DNA from: Ophiura sarsii
Taxonomy: Eukaryota > Echinodermata > Ophiuroidea > Amphilepidida > Ophiuridae
Length of the DNA stretch: 64,000 nt
NCBI GenBank assembly: GCA_035610835.1
Contig: CM069458.1
Coordinates: 28,049,449-28,113,448, forward strand
Direction of reading: 5' to 3'
The position numbers and the translations under genes were made by a program. Numbering within the stretch: the first letter of the stretch is position 1; each line of letters opens with the position of its first letter. Positions 1 to 11,519 of this stretch are shown piece after piece. A model generated the notes under the pieces. The model saw nothing but the letters and a program-made list of their open reading frames with translations, ran no database searches and was not told the DNA's origin.

Positions 1-580
1 CTTGACCCACTCAGGTTACCTCCCATGGACTCTTATAATATGCTTTACCACATGACTTAACTGTAACATTTGAACAGAGGGTGCAGAGATCCTCCTTGTA
101 GCAGAAACTGATACTAACTACAAGTTTCACAAGATTGTGACTTAACCCCCTTTTAAATCTAGGTTCCTCAATTTCCTTTCAAAAAATGTATACTTTGACT
201 ACCTTAGAAAGGTATACAAGCATAAATTTGTAAAGGTAAAATCATGTCGCGAAAGCCAACATCAGTGTGTAACACGGAAGGAGGCGAGCTTCGAACGCGT
301 GACCATACTTATGCTCGTTCAAGTCCCAAGCTTATATTTTTCATATTTTAATACGTATATAACCTGAAGATACAAATTTAGTTTACTTTTCCCCATCACA
401 ATTACAATTGAGAGTTTGGTATGGTATTACAAGAAAGTTCTTTTATTTGCTCTAATTACCCACACAAAATTAGGCATCGACATATATGCCGTTGATCAAC
501 TATTCAACCACCATGACCACAGAGAGAAATAGGAAAGGCCACCGAGATTCGAATTAATATAAATGTATGTCGCCGAAACA
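1..580. other. Intergenic, no gene seen
   Basis: No open reading frame with protein-like character and no clear repeat boundary. A short segment at about 283-306 (GAGGCGAGCTTCGAACGCGT and following) recurs in inverted, diverged form near 14047-14072, so it is probably part of a dispersed repeat. Confidence 0.5.
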
Positions 581-619
581 CGATCAGTCCGAGCTTTTGT
601 GATTCGATATGATGTTGGC

Positions 620-803
620 ACAACGACGACCTAGCCCGTCGAGAAGGCCGGCCCACTCGCCCAGTGAGGTATAGAGCGCCGCTAGCGAGAACCGACAGGC
701 CCGACGGCTCGGGCCTGTCGGTTCTCGCTGGGGGCGCTTTATATCACTGGACGAGTGCAGACGAGTGGGACTTCTCGACGGACTACGACGACCACGATTT
801 GAA
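620..803. repeat. GC-rich imperfect hairpin
   Basis: The two halves are inverted copies of each other. The core is a perfect 21-bp arm (684-704 against 709-729) around a 4-base loop. Outside the core the arms stay paired with small indels, for example the CCGTCGAGAAG-type segments near 635 and 768. The GC content is far above the surrounding AT-rich sequence. It could be a small foldback transposon or a captured GC-rich segment. No coding capacity is recognised. Confidence 0.7.
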
Positions 804-806
804 GAC

Positions 807-1250
807 AATGACCATACGAGGGGCAGTCAGTAAGTTATGAAAGTGATCATGGTATGGGATGCATGAGTGATTCTATTGAGGGATAGTGTGATCAATACAA
901 AGTATGAACCTTTGTCTTTCAAACAATACAGTTTTGGATTTCTGAGTGTGAACTATGACGTCATAGTATTGTCTCAAAGTAAGTACACTTGGGACACTGT
1001 TAAGTCAGTTATTTGGCGGGAAATTTGAATTCAGAAAATATGAAACATGTGGTAAGAAGATTGCATAACATGACACCAGAAGCAGATAAATCCCAATTTT
1101 GTTCGCGTAGGTATGATAAAAAAGACAATAACTTTAATCCCTGTGTAATTTGATATATGTAGTATAAGAGGAAAAAGACCCCTGCATCACTCCTGCATCC
1201 CATATCATGATCACTTTCATTATTTATTGAACGACCCTCGTATGTTATAG
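807..1250. repeat. Inverted repeat pair
   Basis: The segment at about 807-875 (containing GAAAGTGATCATGGTATGGG) returns inverted at about 1182-1250 (CCCATATCATGATCACTTTC). The spacer holds a 16-bp palindrome centred on TGACGTCA at 952-967, a CRE-like word that may be chance. This is best read as a degenerate foldback element. Confidence 0.55.
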
Positions 1251-1649
1251 TCTTGTCTAGTAGATCAGGAAAGGTACCTTTCCTGATGAGTAGATTCATA
1301 AAATTTGGCCGCAGTACCATTTCAGTATAAAAAGTACTATTTTCCAATTGAGGGGAGGCAGTGATTTGATATCTTAATCTGATCATTGACACATGTGTTA
1401 TATGCTTAAACTGCGACATAAAATTACATCTTATAGCTAGTTCATATCCAGAATAATGACAACGGTTGTGCTGTCATCCAAATTGATTTTCGTTCTAATT
1501 TGATCTCATTTAACTTTGAAGTCCATTATATCACAGCGGAAACCATAAGCATCCCATGATGACGTATTCATCGTGATTGGTCCATTGTAGGTTCTTTCAA
1601 GTTAAATGGAATTGGTTCAAATCAATAACTAATCGACCTAAACTGGGCT

Positions 1650-1977
1650 CAAAAAGAAACATGGTCATCTTGAAAATCTGTCCATCAAAATGAACCAAAA
1701 TGACACACAGGATTACTTCAACACTATGGAATAGCACCCCATCTACATTAAGATCCAGCAACAGTATCATAACCTTCAAACATAATCTCAAGACTCATTT
1801 GTTTAGTAACTGATTATCTGTACATTTTAGGCTTTCTCATTCTTTCCATTCACTTTTGTATGTTGCCTGGGGTAAATTGTATTGTTTATGTTTTATCTCT
1901 TGTTAAGCGCTGTGATCATTTTTGGAACAGCGCTATAATTATAAGCAACGCTATTATTATTATTATTATTATTATTA
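1650..1977 (+). mobile_element. Non-LTR retrotransposon 3' tail (LINE fragment)
   Basis: The sequence runs through a segment translating to a Leu-Lys-Thr-His-Leu-Phe-like stretch near 1785, then a GTTAAGCGCTGTGATCAT / ACAGCGCTATAATTATAAG 3' end and a terminal (TTA)n run at about 1953-1977. This is the usual look of a LINE 3' end. Copy B lacks it and joins directly at ACCTTTATTTCAATTT, so it inserted into copy A. A segment near 1655-1720 is also inverted at 2155-2235, so the left edge is complex. Confidence 0.6.
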
Positions 1978-2782
1978 CCTTTATTTCAATTTGTTTTTAC
2001 TTCTTCACGTGCCTTAAACTCTATGTTGCCGAAATGACCACCAGGCTGTGACATGTGATACAACAAGCGGTTCTATGCCGGTTCATTTTTCAGTTCTGTC
2101 AGTATAAGGTATATCATTTGGATATTGTCATGTCATTAGAGTACAGTATTGAAATAATCCTGTGTGTCATTTTGGTTCATTTTGATGGACAGATTTTCAA
2201 GATATTACCATATGAAAAATTATAAGTTTCTTTTTGAGCCCAGTTTATATCTATGAATAACACATACAATACAACTGTGAACTGAAAACAAAATTCCCAG
2301 CCTTTTAATGACTTTATTCATATGCGAGGATTCAGTGGGCGTATAATGAAAGTTCAACTAACCACAAATGGCATGGTAGAAACACAACTGTGAACTGACA
2401 GGCTTTTAGTTGTTCCTCCTCCATATTTCTTGTTAAATTGTCATTGTATATTGTCTATGTTGATACTTGGAAAATAAATATTGAAATGAATTGAATTGAA
2501 AAAGTTATATAGGACAATGTACCATGATTACGGTACAAAGCCGTCATGGATGTCTATCAGACCGTCTCTCTATTGAGTTTTATTGCGTCTATAACACAGC
2601 CGGGGAATAACCTAGACGAATATAGCAATATTCGTCTCATAACATGAACACTCATATAGTAAAAATAGTAACTGAAATAGGAGCCTACATTTTTCGTTAG
2701 TTAAAAATCATTGTGAGTCGCGTTTACCAGTTAAACGGGTTGGAATATTGTTTTAGCTCCGATTCCACACTAAACAGCGAAA

Positions 2783-3919
2783 ATGACGGCATCAAGACGC
2801 ATAGTTTATGAAGTAGTTTGGACATGTTTATGCATCTGTTCTTATCAGCTGAACTGTATTGATGGTGCTGGAGCTGGAGTTACACTGCTGTCGAAGGACC
2901 TAGGGACAATCAGTATTGATGGTGCTGGAGTAGAACTGTTGTCAAAGAAGCTAGGGACCATCAATGCTAAAGAAGGGGAAGATGTCACGCTTAATTGCAC
3001 CGTCGGCGTCACGGGTAAACCCGACGATAATTACCCAAAAATACATTGGTTCATAGATTGGACACAGAATGACAGCCAAGAACCCTATAACATGTTTAAT
3101 CTCTATCCCGAAAATAATACAGACATTAACCTTACACGTACACTACCGGCACATAATTTCACTTTCAAACTAGAACTAGAGTACATGCGAATTGAAACCG
3201 GTGATGATGAATCGACTGCTATAACAACTTACCTACTTCAGATGCATAAAGTGAAAGTTGCTGATAGTGGAAATTATTCGTGTATATATCTTGACTATAA
3301 TCTTGGTAAGGACGTTTATGTCGATAATGCAATATTATTCGTTACACCTCGTCCTGTTACTAATGCAATATCATTCGTTACACCTCGGCCTGTTACAGAA
3401 GTGCTTACAGATACACCACTGACAACCACATCCCCCGATACAACCATGCTTGGCACAATCCCAACGTACGATTCTATGATCCCAGCAACCATCGGGGTAG
3501 TTGCAGGTTCCGTTATAGGATTCATCATTATCATTGCCAGTTTAATATCGGCTGGATTCCGATACAACAGGTACAGAATGGGTAAACGAGCCACAAATTC
3601 TGCCCAGGAATCTCCCTATGTTATATCTCCTGATCCTCGTGACCCATCTCGTCCGGCTCCATCTTCCACTGCTCGTGATCATCCGATAACCTACGATACT
3701 TATATCACGGACATGACGGAGAACCTTAACTATCAGGTGAACCATGCACCATCCGGGGTACCATCTCCCTTTGTTATATTTCCTGATCCTCATGACCCAT
3801 CTCGTCCGGCTCCATCTTCCACTGCTCTTGATCCGCCGACGATAATCTACGACACTCCTAGGCCTATCACGGGCATGACGGCGAAAGGACATTACTACGT
3901 AAACGTAGCAAACGTTTAA
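2783..3919 (+). CDS. Single-exon Ig-domain type I membrane receptor, paralogue 1 (378 aa)
   Basis: The start is ATG at 2783 with A at -3; the same start and leader occur in all three paralogues. Visible in order: hydrophobic leader (about 8-27); a linker containing a 57-bp in-frame tandem duplication (from 2856 and again from 2913); one V/C2-type Ig domain with Cys72 in VTLNC, Trp89 and Cys167 in DSGNYSC; several N-glycosylation sequons; a Thr/Pro stalk (about 188-232); a membrane span (about 236-258); a stop-transfer RYNRYRMGKR; and a 120-residue cytoplasmic tail. The tail holds two copies of a PDPxDPSRPAPSS module 153 bp apart, a YDTP motif (Tyr357) and C-terminal YVNV. No intron is needed, which is unusual for an animal IgSF gene. 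Function is unknown; a surface recognition or adhesion receptor signalling through tyrosine phosphorylation is inference. Confidence 0.87.
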   Translation: MTASRRIVYEVVWTCLCICSYQLNCIDGAGAGVTLLSKDLGTISIDGAGVELLSKKLGTINAKEGEDVTLNCTVGVTGKPDDNYPKIHWFIDWTQNDSQEPYNMFNLYPENNTDINLTRTLPAHNFTFKLELEYMRIETGDDESTAITTYLLQMHKVKVADSGNYSCIYLDYNLGKDVYVDNAILFVTPRPVTNAISFVTPRPVTEVLTDTPLTTTSPDTTMLGTIPTYDSMIPATIGVVAGSVIGFIIIIASLISAGFRYNRYRMGKRATNSAQESPYVISPDPRDPSRPAPSSTARDHPITYDTYITDMTENLNYQVNHAPSGVPSPFVIFPDPHDPSRPAPSSTALDPPTIIYDTPRPITGMTAKGHYYVNVANV

Positions 3920-5611
3920 AACATCAAACACCTTGATCCAGCTAAAGAATCCGGACGGGGTTGAGTTTTTTGACCATACGGTAAAATTACCGTGGGTTGA
4001 CGCACGACACTCACGCCCATGCATCCGGGGCTCAATAAACTCATGCTCTAAACAAGCTCTAAGCGACATAACGCCGCGCCGCGTACAATATCTTTCCCAG
4101 GAATATTGGATACAATAAGACTACCCTATTTTTTGCTTCTGAGTTAGAAACACTCATGCTATATATAATTGCATATCTTGTGAAATATAATGTATGACTT
4201 ACAGAAAGTGTAATATTGACGGTGAGTCGAAAATTACAATATAAAGTGCGTGGTTTCTACTGGAGCTCTTATTTTGGATCATAATGGATTGTGGATTATA
4301 GTCCCCGATCATAATGGATCACAAGCCCAGTGGAAACAGAAGTTGATTATCGGTTGCCGGGAACGTGGACGCCATGGGATCTTGGATGGGATCTACCTAA
4401 ACAGGTTGATCATGGACTAAAGCGTTCATTCCGACCAGTGGAAAATGCCGTATCATTTGTCGCTGGACACCTCCTGGATACACCGGAAGTGAGAACCATG
4501 CAACCGTTTTTGCCAATTTGTGCATAAATTTGCGACTTTTGTCATTGTTGATTAAACAAATGGTAGCTGTTATTATATGATCGAGGTGAATAGACTACAT
4601 GTATTGTTATTAAAAGGGGACACATTGACTAATAAAGGATCCAAATTGACTAATATAAATGGTCAGTATTGACTAATTCTAACCCTTCATTGGTCAATGT
4701 TGACCTTGTGGACCAATTATGACCTTGCAAATGAGGGTCACATATGCAGCAACTGCAATTGGGTCATTTTGACTGCATATATATATATATAACGTGTATT
4801 ATTCGACAGTTTTTTTGCGACTATCCACCAAAAAGTCCACCTGATAACGTATATTTTATATATTAAAATTCGTGTTTTAAGTGGCAGGTCACATTAAATC
4901 CTATTGCTAAATATTAAATATAAATTAAGGCATGGTTAAACCAATTTACACATTGACATCCCGTCAAATATGTCAAATTCGTCAATATGTCAAACATGGT
5001 TTGGTAAAATAACAGATTTCCTGTAGGTAACCAACCATAGACAGCCAATTCCAAATAAGTACTTGGGCATATACTAACTACCATCTGAAGCCGTATACCT
5101 TAATTCACTGTATATCGTGTAAAATTTTAAGTTTTGGTAATTTCGATGTAGATCACATCGAAATTATCAGCATCGCTCGCCACATACATTGCTTCAACCT
5201 GTCAACCGAATATATATCTAGCGCCATTTTTCTAAACCATTTCCCATACATTGTTATAATTCAGGTTCCTACGTAACCTTTTCTATCATGTCTATTAAAA
5301 CAGTTGTATTTCATTTTTTCATTGTAGGCCTTTTCCTCAATACAACAGGGCGTATCAATACAAAATATATGGCCTAGTTTGGCAGGCCACAATCCCAAAT
5401 CAAAAACATATTGTCAAATTCATTAAATTCAATGAGTTGTTTGATACTGGGTTGGATTTATTCGGTTCATTGGTTTGGGAAAAAAATACCCTGAAATCAT
5501 ACCTGAAAACAGTTGAAACGCATTGAAAATATCAATGACGAGCTAAAATTATCCCATTACGTCATCACAAACCAGGGAACCGAATCATGGAAATGTAATT
5601 GAAGTATATTA
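3920..5611. other. Conserved non-coding DNA downstream of paralogue 1
   Basis: This stretch is strongly conserved in copy B (16293-17399 and 19688-20227) and partly in copy C (24914-25530 and 26445-27515). A possible polyadenylation signal AATAAA lies at 4034-4039, within a plausible 3' UTR, but copy B has lost it. The stretch at 4616-4775 is dense in TTGACTAA and TGACCTTG-like words, and 4778-4791 is an (AT)n run. A 65-codon frame at 4330-4527 is truncated in copy B, so it is not annotated as coding. Confidence 0.6.
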
Positions 5612-5613
5612 TA

Positions 5614-6193
5614 CAGAGTGTACCAAAAAAACAACCAGCAACCCCTTTGTGGAATAATGTACCATTTTACCATGTTTACAGCAAATCACGTATCGCTCTG
5701 TAAAGTAGATATCCTGATAGTTCGCTGAGATATTACGGATCAAAGTAGAAATCTTGAAAATGCAAATTATATCGTTCATTCTGCATGCACAAGATTTACA
5801 ATATTTTCTTTGGTCAGCTCGTTCAGATCTTACACGTCAAACTTTTCGTTTTAGACACTACATTACCAACTAATCTGCAAGATAAGGACACGCACCATCG
5901 ACGCTGTTTAGGGAATATTTACTTCTCAGATAATGATGAGTTCGATTCCAGTTATTTAAGTAAAATTAGTTATTAATTGTGTTGTTGTTAATATTGACCT
6001 GCCAAGAAAATCAAGATGCAGGATAAACGATTTATGTGTTCAGGTCGTCTACTATATCTGGAATGTATCAGCGAACGTATTGTCAATATCACGGGATAAA
6101 AGACATAGCTATAACATCAGGGTGATAATAATGTGATTTGCCTTCAGGGTACAGAACTCGATATAAAGTGTTGCGGTTTTTTTGATACACTGT
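5614..6193. mobile_element. Mariner-like MITE, copy A
   Basis: The left end is TA followed by CAGAGTGTACCAAAAAAAC. The right end is the decayed inverse, GGTTTTTTTGATACACTG. The same element sits in the matching place in copies B (20228-20800) and C (27516-28018), so it was present before the triplication. There is no transposase reading frame. Confidence 0.75.
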
Positions 6194-7090
6194 GAATATT
6201 TGGAACACGTCGAGCCCGCGAAAAATTATTGAGCATGTTCAACGTATGCTAAATGCGTTCTGGAAAAGTTCCCGGTAAGTTCGTGGTACGTTAGACATAC
6301 GTATAGAGGTACGTTACTCGTAAGTTGGTACACGTTGATACGTCGGCTGAAGAGGAAACGTAAAGCCAACGTAGTAATAGCGAGTTGATAACGTATACGT
6401 GCCGTATGTCTAACCTATGCCTGACGTATCTCCAACGAGTCTCGACGTATTCTGACGTATTAATATCCACCTTATGCACAACTTATGACTGGCGATCGTG
6501 TAACGTATAATGTGTTCTACAGTACAGCTAGCGTATGTGCCGTACAGCTAGCGAGCATTCGGCGTTTTGGGAATTTATTAAATGCGGGTAGTGTATTAAT
6601 CAGTGATAGAGTAATCTTTCCATAACCTGCAATCCCTTGTATCACTCAATTTCCAAAGTGAACTCCGTTGGGTAGGAACATGCCAAACGCGCTGCGCATT
6701 GGTTTCTCATAATTTACTCAGACGTTGGGCATAAGTCGAGAACGCTGGACATGAGCTGGCCATACGCTGGCCATACACTGAGGATATGTCGAACACGGCA
6801 GACATACGCTACGAATACGTTAAGCATACGTTGGTCATACGATCGCATACGCTGTGATGTCATACGTTTGTTATAAGTTAGTGATACGCTATCAATACGT
6901 TAGTCATACGCTATGTATACGTTCAATACGCTATGGAGACGGCCATTTCAACACCGATGTCGACTTTTCCTATGCAATTCGTTGGGAAGTTCTTGGACTC
7001 TGACAATTTTCGAGCTATTTTTTATATACGTCGGCATACGTTCAGGCCATACGCCATGATGTGACAGGCCCATAACATGATTATTTACCG
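6194..7090. mobile_element. Fragment of CATACGT-iterated foldback element
   Basis: The sequence is packed with short words such as GGTACGTTAGACATACGT, CATACGCTGGCCATAC and GTCATACGCTATGTATAC, and closes with CCATGATGTGACAGGCCC near 7055-7073. That is the terminal motif of the intact relatives at 30093-31673 and 32141-32690. The left terminus is missing. The segment from 6590 is shared with copy B near 21000. Confidence 0.65.
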
Positions 7091-7670
7091 GTGATCAAAA
7101 CGAACAAATGGGATGGACGTATATGGCCGAACAGCTGAAGAACACGAACAAATGACAACTTACACGAACGTACACCCAATATCCAAAACGTCGGGCAAAC
7201 GTTAGCTCTATTCGCAACAGTATGACAGGTATATACGACACAAACTAATGTGTATTCATGTCATCAGGTCTCCAGTAATCTTATGTACAGATTGACACAT
7301 TGATACTGACTGACTATACACAGATTGTCAAACGGCTCAAATTTACATGATAGCAAGAAAATGAATTAGGTGTTCCGAAGTAATTTAGCACTCCTTGTTA
7401 ACGTTTTGAGTTCCTGCGTGTCGGGCCAGGTTCTCCATTTCCTCGAATGACAAACATCGCAACATTTTGCCCGATTATTTGTTCCTGAATTTGTTTTTTA
7501 ATATTTACATAAATCTTAAGCCATTGTTTTAAACGGGATTCTAAAATTATATTCTTAAACGTATGAAAGTGTGTATTTTAATGTTAAGCAGCAATATAAA
7601 AATGTACACACTAGTATACGATAACTATTATTATAAATGGTGATGTATAGGGTTATGTTTAGCCTATGTA
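7091..7670. other. Non-coding, no gene seen
   Basis: AT-rich sequence. The part at 7310-7380 is a diverged relative of 34300-34380 (ACACAGATTGTC and then TAGGTGTTCCGA). No protein-like frame was found. Confidence 0.45.
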
Positions 7671-7672
7671 TA

Positions 7673-8325
7673 CAGGGTGAGTCAGAAAGAACGGGCGCTT
7701 TTTTCACAAAAGCGTCACAATAGAGGTAGGCATGCATATTCCAAATCAACGGTAGCGCTTTCAAGACCTACAATTTGGCTTTCATTCAAACCAAGAATTT
7801 TAAAAATCGAACATTTCGTTATCATGTTACACTAATTTTAGTAAAGCCCCAAAATCTGAAGCAAATCCACAGAATGGTTGAATTATCAAGCCATTCCTAA
7901 AAGTATTCTAATGGGGTTTACCTCCTGAAACAGTAGATATGCCTCCTTTTACTTTACTTTTTGATTTTAGGCTTTTTATTACTCATTATTACACAGATCT
8001 ATTTATTTCCAGTCATTTTAAGATATTGTATCCAATATTCTTGTTCCTTTTCAGTTATTTCACTTGTTTCATTGATCAGCATCTCTGAATCAGGCAATCA
8101 ACAATAATATGGGTTATTGCCATTCCGTGGATTTGGCTTTAAAATACCGGGTGCTTCTCAAATTGTTGCAACTTTATGACGCAATGTTCGAATTCAAAAA
8201 TTCTTTTTTGGAATGAAAGCCAAATATGTGTTCTTTCTAACACTATATTTGATTTTGCATATGCAGGCCTAATATTTCTGTAGTGCTTTCGCCAAAAAAG
8301 TGCCCGTTCTTTCTGACTCACCCTG
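7673..8325. mobile_element. Mariner-like MITE, 653 bp
   Basis: The terminal inverted repeats start CAGGGTGAGTCAGAAAGAAC on the left and end GTTCTTTCTGACTCACCCTG on the right, followed inward by GGGCGC / GCCC. The element is flanked by TA at 7671-7672 and 8326-8327, the mariner/Tc1 target-site duplication. No transposase is encoded. Confidence 0.88.
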
Positions 8326-8819
8326 TATGCCATTATGGGATTCGATATGTGTTCATTCGGTAAAACATCGATTTGATATGGTACCATCCACAACCACTAT
8401 TTTTTTACTATATGACCCCTAAATTGCATATGAAAGACTAAAATCTATGTCAATACCATAATATGTCAAACTTTTATGAACAAGAATGCTCATATTTTGT
8501 ACATTTGATGCTAATGGTGCTATTGTTTAAAACAGGTGATGCAATTTACTGACAAAAACTTAAAATTTAGCCTTAAAATCGAAAAGTGTATCGAAAGTGT
8601 CAGTCCCTCTCATTGGATCCTTAAGATATGCTGTTCTAACCAACAGCCAACACATTAAAAGGATGTAACGCTTAATTTCTGTGTCATAACACTCATATTT
8701 AGAAGTACAAATAGAAATATCTAAATATCCTCCATTTTGAACATGTTGAACACCATTTTGTGTAAGACATCGCGTAGTTTCAATGTAAGCTGCAATTCCG
8801 TGTTTGACACTACTTGACA
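8326..8819. other. Non-coding, no gene seen
   Basis: AT-rich sequence without repeat boundaries I can define. The frame at 8560-8838 on the - strand has no protein-like composition. Confidence 0.45.
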
Positions 8820-10895
8820 ATTCGGCCGAGTGCATCAAACTGGTGTAACTTAATAGGGTAATAGGGAGGTAAGCTACCTCCCTAGTAGTTATGCCCTAAC
8901 TGTAGCATAACTTACTAACGATGTAATTCTGAGAGCAAAACTGGCGAGTAACACCAGAATAGTAACTAGCGAGGTAAATATCCACATTAATCAGCATTGT
9001 CCCCTAATTACACAATTAATTGTCCGCATATGCCAAGTGTTCACCTATACTTTACGGTAATACAGTTTTCCGATGTACTTGCGAGGAAAACTAATTTGCT
9101 GCCCGGGAGTTGAGCACCCCTATGCTAAATTGTTGGCGTCGCATAATCGCGGGGTCTGAGCGACTTCCGTTTTTCTCGCGCCTTTTTCCTATAATTCCGT
9201 GCGGCTTCCGGTTTTTCCCCGCACTTTTTGAATTTGTTTCTTGGTTACCAGGCAAGCGTTCATATCATTCGCATTTGGTTGCAGCCTTGGCAGGTTATAA
9301 AAAAACACCACCCTCCCTCCCTAATGTGTTAAAATGTTTGCGTTTATCCCACAGACGCCTAGCTGGGCATCTGCGGAAGGCTTTACGTCAGCTTAATCTG
9401 GCGTTTGCTTGCTTCCCTCCGTATGGTAAAGCGATTTGAGGTGGCCTGGCAACACCCCTCAATTTCTTAGCCATTCGATGACACTTAATATATATAGGGT
9501 TGGGAGATGAGGCACTATTATTGCCTGCGGTCTAGCTGGACTGCTCCGACATTTAAGTCGAAGGCGTTGAGGAGATGTGGCACTATTATTGCCTGCGGTC
9601 TAGCTGGACTGCCCCGACATTTAAGTCGAAGGCGTGGCGGCAATGATGTAGGCGTTGCAGCGGAGTTGACAAACCTGTAGTTGCGTTTTAGAGGAATTTG
9701 TTGTTGGCGATAGTTTGAAGCCAACAAAAAATTGTATTCAAATGTAATAATATAAGTCAATTATTATTATATTTACAACATGTTACTAAGGTCTCACTCT
9801 CAGAAAAATCTATAAAATTAAGCTACATTGACTTGCTAAAAACTTAATATTATTTGGATATTAAGAGCTCACAATTTAATAATTAAATAGGCCTATGCGT
9901 CGATAGCATATATTTATACAAATACATGTAGCACAAAAAATTCGAAGTTGTTTACCGCTTTTTCAAAAATAAGGACTATCATGACATTACAAACATATTT
10001 TGGGCGAGTGTCACATACAAATGTTGCACTAAGAGGTACAATTTTCATGATAAAAATCTGTTTTGTGCAATTGAATAGTTCAATGGTGTATTAATAACAT
10101 GATGCCACTTCTATCATCCAATCTCTGTGGCGTGCTACTGTGATCCTGTCTTTTATAAACGGAAAACACGGGTTCGATTCCCGAAATTCCCTTATGTGTT
10201 TTTATAAACATGATGGCGACTTAATGAAATAATTCCATAATGGCCCAGGTATTGACATACTTTTATTATTTATTTGTTATTAATCAATTGATTTATTAAA
10301 TGTGTATGTAATATTATTATTTGTTATTCACCTTTTTTATTTACTTTTAATGTACTTATTAATTAATTTATAATTTTAATTATTCATTGTTTCATTTATA
10401 CAACTAGGCATATGTGTTTATTCATTTATGTATTCGTTTATTTCAATAGTATTTGATTTCATGTTAATTAATTAATTAATTTGATTGATTGGTTGGTTGA
10501 CTGATTGTTTGAAATTATTTGTACAATTTTGTATGCATCATTGTGGATATAGATTTAAAATATTTTATAATAAACTGGTCATAAATGTATCATTGAGTAA
10601 ATAATGCATAAATTGATAATGAAATGTATGATAGAAATCTCCCATTTATCATCATATCTATGTAATCGTCCATCGGGCAAATCAGAAATGATCATTTAGT
10701 TACAGCATAAACTGTTATGCTTCAACTTACTCTTGGGTCCCGTCAGGTATAAGATTTAGCGTAAATTACTCGCAAGTTACTAGCCTAGCTAGTAGCTTAC
10801 CCGGTTTGGTGCTCTCAAAATGTTGGGTTACGCCTCAGTTACTAGCGAGGTAGCGCTATTCTTCAGCTACCCGCCATTGGTGCACTCGGCCGAAT
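8820..10895. mobile_element. Non-autonomous TIR element, about 2.08 kb
   Basis: The ends are inverted: ATTCGGCCGAGTGCATC at the left and GGTGCACTCGGCCGAAT at the right. Subterminal regions on both sides carry diverged copies of GCTAGTAACT- and ACTAGCGAGGTA-like words. Inside are two direct copies of a roughly 66-bp segment (GGCACTATTATTGCCTGCGG, starting near 9510 and 9576). At about 10170-10190 is a B-box-like GGGTTCGATTCCCG of tRNA-derived type. No transposase frame is recognisable. A clear target-site duplication was not found, so the superfamily is undecided. Confidence 0.65.
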
Positions 10896-11519
10896 AAGTG
10901 GCTATTGTAATGCATGATGGGCTCATTGACTCATTATACATGTTCAGTCCGCTATATATATCTTCAAAACTGTAAAAACACTGAATTGCTGTTTTCTACC
11001 ACAACTATCACAATATTTGCCGTACGACCACCACATTTGACATGGACACTCAGAACTCTTGTCCTAATCATGAAATTAAACGATTATTAAGAACTATTGT
11101 TTGGTATTTCTATAATAAGTGAAAATGTTAGGTCATTTAAAAAGAAATGAAAAAACTATAGATATTTGTGATTAAAATCTATCTTTTCATTTAAATTCAA
11201 AATTTATTTTCACATACACTAACAGTATATACGCTGTTCTTCAAGTTAGAAAAAAACAGCATGGTTCTATGTTGTTTTGTTTTCATGTTACAAGGGTTAA
11301 TTCGTGTATTCATAGCGACGGGAAAATTATGCAAATTTGATGTTAATGATACTATTGTTTGAAAACCAATGACCCAGATGTTTTGCAACGTTTACTGGCA
11401 GACACTTCAAACTGTCTTTTTTACTATTAGCACATTAATTCCAAAGTGTATCGTAATTGCCGGTTCCCCTATTGGTACCGTGGAATCTGCTCCCCTATAA
11501 CATTGTATAATAGTGCTTT
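10896..11519. other. Non-coding, no gene seen
   Basis: AT-rich sequence. No gene or repeat with definable ends. Confidence 0.4.

Larger units (their letters stand above)
1279..6830. repeat. Segmental duplication, copy A
   Basis: First of three direct copies of a multi-kilobase unit carrying a single-exon Ig receptor gene. The 5' part (about 1305-1640) matches copy C at 23209-23790. The part from 1978 to 2480 matches copy B at 14505-15020 almost base for base. The downstream non-coding DNA to about 6150 matches both other copies, and 6590-6830 matches 21000-21245. Copy A is interrupted by a LINE tail before 1977. Outer limits are approximate because later insertions blur them. Confidence 0.8.

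Noticed and set aside
3316..4069. Antisense frames over Ig paralogue 1 (and equivalents at 15776-16307 and 24529-24997)
   Set aside because: Shadow frames of the Ig genes. Their persistence follows from the conserved sense coding sequence.
4330..4527. 65-codon frame downstream of Ig paralogue 1, with an overlapping 81-codon frame in copy B
   Set aside because: The frames used in copies A and B differ and the A frame is truncated in B, so sequence conservation comes from recent duplication and not from coding constraint.
9110..9439. 109-codon + strand open frame
   Set aside because: It lies inside the 8820-10895 TIR element, has no recognised motif, and the surrounding sequence shows no conservation pattern of a gene.
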